From: Ardenticatenaceae bacterium
GTDB lineage: Bacteria; Chloroflexota; Anaerolineae; Ardenticatenales; Ardenticatenaceae
Reading direction: 5' to 3'
Assembly (NCBI GenBank): GCA_026989095.1
Contig: JALSKA010000246.1
Span: 1-38,509, forward strand
Length of the DNA stretch: 38,509 nt
Every line of letters starts with the position of its first letter. Positions within the stretch are counted from its first letter, which is position 1. Below are positions 33,559-38,509 of the stretch, in pieces. Under the pieces are notes generated by a model. The model made no database searches, was not told the origin of the DNA, and worked only from the letters and a program-made list of their open reading frames with translations. The position numbers were made by a program, and so were the translations under genes.

Positions 33559-35442
33559 ATGAGCCTGCACCTCTTCTGGACCCTTGAGGAGTACGAGCGC
33601 CACTTGAGGCACCCCGAAATCCCTGTGCGTCTCTGGGCACTCCAGGGGATGCGAGCCCGGTCTCCCCGCCGCAGTGCGCAGGCAGCGGCCACACTGCTCA
33701 ACGCCGAGGACAACACGCCTCGCCTGTGGAACGAGATTTTGAGCACGCTCCTCGACTTCCCGGACGTGGCTGCTCCCCATCAGGATCGCCTGTTGGCCCT
33801 GCTCCCCGACCTCAGCGGTTTCATGAAGGCGATACTCTACGAGCTTCTGGGCAAAGTGGCCCCCCAGCGTATTCGGCCCGAACTGCTCCGCCTGCTCGAC
33901 AGCGTGCCTGACGACGAGGAGTTGCCCTCATCCCTCCGCCTGGAAATCGCGGGCGCCCTGAGAACCCTGGCCCGGGACAACAAGGCCCTCCGCGACCCGG
34001 ACGTGCGCCAGGCCATGTGGCGCTACCTCGAGCGGCTTCTGAGGCATGAAGAACTCGCCTACATCGTGGCCCAAGCCCTCCTCGCCTTCCCGTCCCCCGA
34101 GGACATCCGTCGGCTGTTGGACCTCATGGTATCCAGGAGAACACGGTTCCCTGACACGCGGAACACCGCTCTTCTGTGGGAGGCCTGGATACGGGAGAGG
34201 AAGAAGAGCGTGTTGTTGGCCTGGCTCTCCTGTCTCGATTGGATTCTTCAGGGCACCTCCCTCTTAGACCATGTGGACAGGATCTTCAACGTGGAAGAGC
34301 CCGTCTTCACAGCCGTCCTCGAACAACGCCTGAAGGCCACCTACTTCTCGCCACGCGCCTACTTGCGGGGGCTCCTCCGGGGCGCCGAGGAAGAAATTCG
34401 GTTCATGGCGGCCAAGCGTGGCGACGATCTCGACGGGTGGCTGGCCGCTTGGGAGGCTGGCGAAGAAGTGCGGGGGTATCCCTTCCAGGCCGCCTACACT
34501 CTCTATCTTCTCGGCGAGCTGCGCCGCAAGCTGTCGCCCGATCAAGTCGAAGCCGTGAGCATGGCGGCCGCCGGACTTTTCTTGGCGGCCGAGTACATGC
34601 TCGAGGTCAACGAGGACGCCCTCCTCGGCCGAGCCGCCGACGACGAGGCACGGCTTCGAGCCTCCGTGGACTTGCTTCTCTCCCCCCAATTCCGCACGCC
34701 CGAGGGCCTCTTGGACGAACTGACCGGCCGGGGCGAGGAGCTCCTGGAACACCTGGAGGATCGTTTGGACCAATTCCACTTTCTCCCCACCTTTGCCCAG
34801 GAACGCCTGCTGCGCCTGTTCATCGACATGGTTCCCCAACACGGCCAGGCCATCGCGAGACTGTGGCGCCGCTATTTCCTTGACACAACATCACTTGAGG
34901 ACCTCACCGGTATTTTCTTCGACTTGCTCTCATCACTGCTCGCCCTTCTGAGCCCGCACCTTGGCGACGAGATCGTCAGGTGGGCCCGGCGCGAATTCGA
35001 CCTCCTCTCCCGAGCACGCGACGAACTGGACGAAGCCGAGGAGGACGCTCACCTGACCGACTATCAGAGTTGGCTCGTGGGCATACTCAGCTTCATCCCT
35101 GCTGAGCCGGCCCTCGACGCGGCCTTGGACTTCGCCCGTGAGCTCGCGGAGCCGGCCTACATCGACATCCTGGCCCCAAGCTTGGAGCGCCTGGCCCACC
35201 CGAGAACGTTGCCCACACTCCGGCGCCTGTACGACCTGGTCCAGGAGACAGATCAAGATGCCCAAGAGCGGGACACGATGATCGACGAGCTCTCCCACGC
35301 CATCTTCGTGGTCGCCACGTTGCACGACATTCGCTTGGCCGACGCGGATGAAATCCGCGAGCGGGCGTACCGGTTGCACGAGCAGACCGCGGGCGGGAGA
35401 TTCATGCGCTTACGCGAGCAGGACGCTGAAGAGAAGAGATGA
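33559..35442 (+). CDS. HEAT/ARM-like alpha-helical protein of unknown function
   Basis: A 627-residue, almost fully helical, acidic protein starting at ATG 33559 with GGGAGGAC upstream. Repeats of about 35-45 residues with Leu/Ala-rich amphipathic helices and inter-helix Pro/Asp (for example HPEIPVRLWALQGM, DVAAPHQDRLLALLPDL, LAHPRTLPTLRRLYDLV) suggest a HEAT/ARM solenoid. There is no signal peptide, membrane helix or catalytic motif that I recognise. Its stop overlaps the ecfA1 start (ATGA), so it is co-translated with the energy-coupling-factor transporter. It could be a scaffold or regulator, but this is inference from position only; it might simply share the promoter. Confidence 0.8.
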   Translation: MSLHLFWTLEEYERHLRHPEIPVRLWALQGMRARSPRRSAQAAATLLNAEDNTPRLWNEILSTLLDFPDVAAPHQDRLLALLPDLSGFMKAILYELLGKVAPQRIRPELLRLLDSVPDDEELPSSLRLEIAGALRTLARDNKALRDPDVRQAMWRYLERLLRHEELAYIVAQALLAFPSPEDIRRLLDLMVSRRTRFPDTRNTALLWEAWIRERKKSVLLAWLSCLDWILQGTSLLDHVDRIFNVEEPVFTAVLEQRLKATYFSPRAYLRGLLRGAEEEIRFMAAKRGDDLDGWLAAWEAGEEVRGYPFQAAYTLYLLGELRRKLSPDQVEAVSMAAAGLFLAAEYMLEVNEDALLGRAADDEARLRASVDLLLSPQFRTPEGLLDELTGRGEELLEHLEDRLDQFHFLPTFAQERLLRLFIDMVPQHGQAIARLWRRYFLDTTSLEDLTGIFFDLLSSLLALLSPHLGDEIVRWARREFDLLSRARDELDEAEEDAHLTDYQSWLVGILSFIPAEPALDAALDFARELAEPAYIDILAPSLERLAHPRTLPTLRRLYDLVQETDQDAQERDTMIDELSHAIFVVATLHDIRLADADEIRERAYRLHEQTAGGRFMRLREQDAEEKR

Positions 35443-36326
35443 GCCGAACTTCACCCGTGCCCCTCGTGCGTTTGGAGAACGTCCATCACATCTACGCCGG
35501 CAGCCGCCCGGTGGAGGCGTTGCGGGGCGTGTCGCTGGCCCTCTGGCCGGGAGAACACGTGGCCGTCATCGGGCCCAACGGCAGCGGCAAGAGCACCTTG
35601 GCCCGCCACCTCAACGCCCTGCTCCTGCCCACTGCCGGCGACGTGTGGGTCAAGGCCTGGAACACGAAGGACCCACGCCACCTGCAGGACGTGCGCGCCA
35701 CGGTGGGGATGGTCTTCCAGCACCCTGATGCCCAAATCGTCGCCACCGTGGTCGAGGAGGACGTGGCCTTCGGGCCTGAGAACTTGGGCCTGCCCAGGGA
35801 CGAGTTGCGCCGGCGCGTTGACTGGGCCCTCGACGTGGTGGGCATGAGCGCCTTTCGCCGCCGGCCGCCCCACTGGCTCAGCGGGGGGCAGAAACAGCGC
35901 GTGGCCCTGGCCGGCGCCATCGCCATGAGGCCGGAACTCCTCGTGCTCGACGAGGCCACGGCCCTCTTGGACCCCATCGGCCGGCGCGACGTGTTGAACG
36001 CCGTCATGCGGCTGAACCGAAGGGAGGGTATGGCAGTCGTCACCATCACCCATTTCATGGAAGAGGCCGCCTTGGCCGACCGCGTGGTGGTCATGTGTGC
36101 CGGGGAGGTGGTGTTGGACGGCCCTCCACACCGCGTCTTCGGCCACGCCGAGCGCCTGCGCGCTTGGGGGCTCGACCTGCCTCCCGTTACCCAATTGGCC
36201 CACCGCCTGCACGCCCTGGGATTTCCCATCCCGCCCAACATCGTCACCGTAGAGGCACTGGTCGAGGCAATCTGTCGCCTGCAGGTGGCCCAAGGGCGAG
36301 AACAACACACCCAGAAGCACTCCTGA
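35439..36326 (+). CDS. ecfA1: Energy-coupling factor transporter ATPase EcfA1
   Basis: A 295-residue ABC ATPase starting at ATG 35439 within the stop of the HEAT-like gene. Walker A is GPNGSGKST (45-53), Q-loop VFQHPDAQIV, signature LSGGQKQRVAL, Walker B LLVLDEATALLDP, switch His in TITHFMEEA. The FQHPDAQ wording is typical of the Ecf ATPases (FQNPDNQ in others). It pairs with the next ATPase to drive vitamin or metal uptake through EcfT and a substrate-binding S protein. No S component is in the window, so this is probably a shared (group II) module. Confidence 0.93.
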   Translation: MSRTSPVPLVRLENVHHIYAGSRPVEALRGVSLALWPGEHVAVIGPNGSGKSTLARHLNALLLPTAGDVWVKAWNTKDPRHLQDVRATVGMVFQHPDAQIVATVVEEDVAFGPENLGLPRDELRRRVDWALDVVGMSAFRRRPPHWLSGGQKQRVALAGAIAMRPELLVLDEATALLDPIGRRDVLNAVMRLNRREGMAVVTITHFMEEAALADRVVVMCAGEVVLDGPPHRVFGHAERLRAWGLDLPPVTQLAHRLHALGFPIPPNIVTVEALVEAICRLQVAQGREQHTQKHS

Positions 36327-36346
36327 GCCAACACGAGGGGGGAGTT

Positions 36347-37219
36347 GTGGACACCCGTGAACTCGTTATCGAAGTGCGGGACCTGGTCTACACTCACCTG
36401 CGCGATACTCCCTTCGCCGTCCAAGCCCTCAAGGGCGTGGACATGGAGGTGTGGCGCGGGGAGGCAGTTGCCGTCCTGGGGCCCACGGGCAGCGGCAAGA
36501 GCACGCTCGTCCAACACCTGAACGGCCTGCTGCGCCCTCAACACGGGCGTGTGCGCGTCCTGGACTACGACCTCAGCGACCCCAACGTGGACGTGCGCGC
36601 CCTGCGCCGGCGGGTTGGGCTCGTCTTCCAATTCCCGGAGGCCCAGCTCTTCGAGCGCTACGTGGGCGACGATGTGGCCTTCGGCCCCCGCCAGTTGGGG
36701 TTGAGCCGGGAAGAAGTGCGCGCTCGAGTGCGCGAGGCCATGGAGGCCGTGGGCCTCGACTTTGAAGGCTTCAAGGATCGCCTTACCTTCACCCTGAGCG
36801 GCGGCGAACAACGGCGCGTGGCCCTGGCCGGCGTGCTGGCCCTGCGGCCCGAGATCCTCATTCTCGATGAGCCCCTGGCCGGGCTCGACCCGGCCGGCCG
36901 GCGCCGGCTCATCGCCCTCCTGCGCCGCCTGAAGGGCGAACGGGGGCTCACGCTGGTGCTCGTCTCCCACGACGTGGACGATGTGGTTCTGCTGGCCGAC
37001 CGGTGCTTCGTCGTGGCCGACGGCCGCACCGTCATGGCCGGCACGCCCCGGGAGCTCTTCAGCCACCCGCCCGCCACACTGGCCGAATTCGGCCTTCGGC
37101 CTCCCTCGATTATGACCACCATGCACGCTCTGGCCGACCGGGGCATCCCCGTTCGACGCCATTGTCTCACCGTGGACGAGGCCGCGGACGAACTGGCCCG
37201 CGCGTTGGAGGGAGGGTGA
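36347..37219 (+). CDS. ecfA2: Energy-coupling factor transporter ATPase EcfA2
   Basis: A 290-residue ABC ATPase. I start it at GTG 36347 behind GGGGGGAG; longer in-frame readings from 36095 run inside ecfA1. Walker A is GPTGSGKST, Q-loop VFQFPEAQLFE (typical of EcfA2), signature LSGGEQRRVAL, Walker B ILILDEPLAGLDP and switch His VSHDVDDV. It starts 20 nt after ecfA1 and ends just before ecfT. It forms the A1-A2 heterodimer of the ECF transporter. Confidence 0.93.
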   Translation: MDTRELVIEVRDLVYTHLRDTPFAVQALKGVDMEVWRGEAVAVLGPTGSGKSTLVQHLNGLLRPQHGRVRVLDYDLSDPNVDVRALRRRVGLVFQFPEAQLFERYVGDDVAFGPRQLGLSREEVRARVREAMEAVGLDFEGFKDRLTFTLSGGEQRRVALAGVLALRPEILILDEPLAGLDPAGRRRLIALLRRLKGERGLTLVLVSHDVDDVVLLADRCFVVADGRTVMAGTPRELFSHPPATLAEFGLRPPSIMTTMHALADRGIPVRRHCLTVDEAADELARALEGG

Positions 37220-37221
37220 TC

Positions 37222-38073
37222 GTGGAGAGCCTGGAGCTCAGGCGTCACGTCACCATTGGCCAATACGTGCCCACCGGCTCGCCGCTCCACCGCATGGACC
37301 CCAGGTTCAAGCTGGTGGCCTTTGTGGCCCTGGTGGTGGCCGTGACCTTCACCGGTTCCTACCTGGGGAACGTGGCCCTGCTTGCCCTCATGGGGGGGCT
37401 CATCCTCCTGTCCCGCGTGCCCGCGCGCTACGTGCTGGGCGGGCTGCGCCCTGCTCTGCCCGTCTTGCTGCTCCTCGCGGCACTGCAGGTGTTGCTCTAC
37501 ACGCCTGAGTTCACCGGCGGTGAAGGGTGCGTGACCCTCTTCCGGGCCTGGTTCGTCCACAGCACCACGTGCAGCGTCAAGCTGGCCATCGTCTCGGCGG
37601 CCCGGTTCGTGGAATTGCTGGTCCTGACGAGCCTGCTCACCCTCACCACGACCACCACGGGATTGGCCCACGGCGTGGAACACCTCTTCGCGCCCCTCCA
37701 GCGGCGCTTCGGCTTCCCGGCCCACGAGCTGGCCCTCACCCTGACCATCACCCTGCGCTTCGTGCCCACCTTCGCCGAGGAGCTGGAGCGCCTGATCAAA
37801 GCCCAAGTTTCCCGGGGAGCCGACATGGGAGGAGCGAGCTGGTGGCGTGCTCTCCGACGGGCGCGGGCCCTCCTGCCGATCATGGTGCCCCTGCTCCTCG
37901 GGGCCCTGCGCCGGGCCGAAATGCTGGTGCTGGCCATGGAGGCACGTGGCTACGTGGGAGGGCGCGGGCGCACTCGTCTGGTTGAGCTGCGCAGCACGCC
38001 CCACGACGCCGTGGCCTTGCTCCTCGCCCTGCTGGCTGCCGCCGCCATCCTGACCGTGCCCTGGCCGTGGTGA
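37222..38073 (+). CDS. ecfT: Energy-coupling factor transporter transmembrane protein EcfT
   Basis: A 283-residue membrane protein with about five to six helices. The N-terminal GSPLHRMDPRFKLVAF segment and the two coupling motifs near the C-terminal half (KAQVSRGAD and AMEARGY, the Ala-Arg-Gly signatures that dock on the ATPases) identify EcfT. I choose GTG 37222, where GGAGG sits 6 nt upstream; GTG 37216 overlaps the ecfA2 stop and would add two residues. EcfT couples the ATPases to exchangeable S components; the substrate is not encoded here. panC begins 53 nt downstream. Confidence 0.93.
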   Translation: MESLELRRHVTIGQYVPTGSPLHRMDPRFKLVAFVALVVAVTFTGSYLGNVALLALMGGLILLSRVPARYVLGGLRPALPVLLLLAALQVLLYTPEFTGGEGCVTLFRAWFVHSTTCSVKLAIVSAARFVELLVLTSLLTLTTTTTGLAHGVEHLFAPLQRRFGFPAHELALTLTITLRFVPTFAEELERLIKAQVSRGADMGGASWWRALRRARALLPIMVPLLLGALRRAEMLVLAMEARGYVGGRGRTRLVELRSTPHDAVALLLALLAAAAILTVPWPW

Positions 38074-38126
38074 AGGGGGGAGCGCCGCCTGAGCGCCTGA
38101 GAAGCCTTGTGGGAGGAGGGAAAAAC

Positions 38127-38509
38127 GTGCGCGTCTGCAAGACCGTTGCCGAGTTGCGCGCTGTTCGCGCGGCCCTGCCGTCGCCAGTGGGGTTCGTCCC
38201 CACAATGGGCTACCTTCACGGCGGCCACTTGGCCCTGGTGCGCCGTTGTGCGGCGGAGAACGCGGCCACGGTCGTGAGCATCTTCGTCAACCCCACCCAA
38301 TTTGACCGCCAGGACGACTTTGCCGCCTATCCCCGCGACATTGCGCGTGACCTTCGCCTGTTGGAAGCCGAGGGCGTCCACGTGGTCTTCGTCCCCTCGG
38401 CCGAGGAGATGTATCCCCCGGGCTTCAAGACCGTGGTGCGCGTGCGGGAGATCACCGACGTGCTGGAAGGGGCCCACCGCCCCGGCCACTTCGACGGCGT
38501 GGCCACCGT
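38127..38509 (+). CDS. panC: Pantothenate synthetase PanC, 3' end cut by window
   Basis: The frame starts at GTG 38127, with GGGAGGAGGG six nt upstream, and remains open to the window edge (127 residues of about 280). Residues GFVPTMGYLHGGH contain the ATP-binding HIGH-type motif (here LHGGH), followed by VSIFVNPTQFDRQDDF, the pantoate/ATP site of the family. PanC joins pantoate and beta-alanine using ATP to make pantothenate, the precursor of coenzyme A. No promoter or terminator is evident in the 53 nt after ecfT, so it may be read from the transporter transcript. A link between ECF uptake and pantothenate is possible but not shown. Confidence 0.93.
   Translation, partial: MRVCKTVAELRAVRAALPSPVGFVPTMGYLHGGHLALVRRCAAENAATVVSIFVNPTQFDRQDDFAAYPRDIARDLRLLEAEGVHVVFVPSAEEMYPPGFKTVVRVREITDVLEGAHRPGHFDGVAT

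Overview
The window is about 65-70% GC with dense, mostly co-directional genes, short leaders, frequent GTG/TTG starts and many 4-nt stop/start overlaps. The gene content (7TM histidine kinases, a zinc-ribbon/cyclase/AAA/TPR giant protein, a CHAT-TPR protein, a VanW protein, paired B12-type radical SAM proteins, a S8 peptidase with Trp-rich repeats, an ArnT-like glycosyltransferase) suggests a Chloroflexota bacterium, perhaps of the Ardenticatenia/Caldilineae/Anaerolineae type. The taxonomy is inferred from gene style only.

Left part (1-6345): a truncated Uma2-family nuclease gene on the minus strand, then a signalling operon behind a strong promoter: response-regulator/adenylate cyclase, two membrane histidine kinases and a single-domain response regulator, joined by short overlaps. 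Convergent to it (6348-6903, minus) lies a damaged MerT-like/HMA gene. It has a +1 frameshift and an in-frame TGA exactly where the first Cys of the GMTCxxC metal site belongs, so it is either a pseudogene or a selenoprotein plus a base error.

Middle part (7128-16591, minus strand): a 1190-residue zinc-ribbon/adenylate cyclase/AAA/TPR protein with an AT-rich island in its 3' part; a secreted subtilisin with ten WVWAG-type repeats; upstream of it a clear c-di-GMP-I (GEMM) riboswitch and an intrinsic terminator; then a zinc operon zur-znuA-znuC-znuB with a palindromic operator candidate over its promoter.

Right part (16908-38509, plus strand): an enoyl-CoA hydratase-like enzyme with a C-terminal zinc ribbon, a small membrane protein, a GT39-type glycosyltransferase, then a three-gene set of ECF-type sigma factor, double-ZAS anti-sigma factor and TPR-CHAT putative cysteine protease. 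This set resembles the protease/anti-sigma/sigma logic of type III-E CRISPR Craspase but has no CRISPR. Next come VanW, PSP1 (RicT/YaaT-like), MoaA, an A-type Fe-S carrier, two B12-binding radical SAM enzymes, a HEAT-like protein coupled to an energy-coupling-factor transporter module (ecfA1-ecfA2-ecfT), and the start of panC at the right edge.

The strongest leads are the sigma/anti-sigma/CHAT cassette, the c-di-GMP riboswitch in front of the repeat-bearing protease, and the TGA-for-Cys HMA gene. Function calls come from motif recognition by eye; no database search was run.
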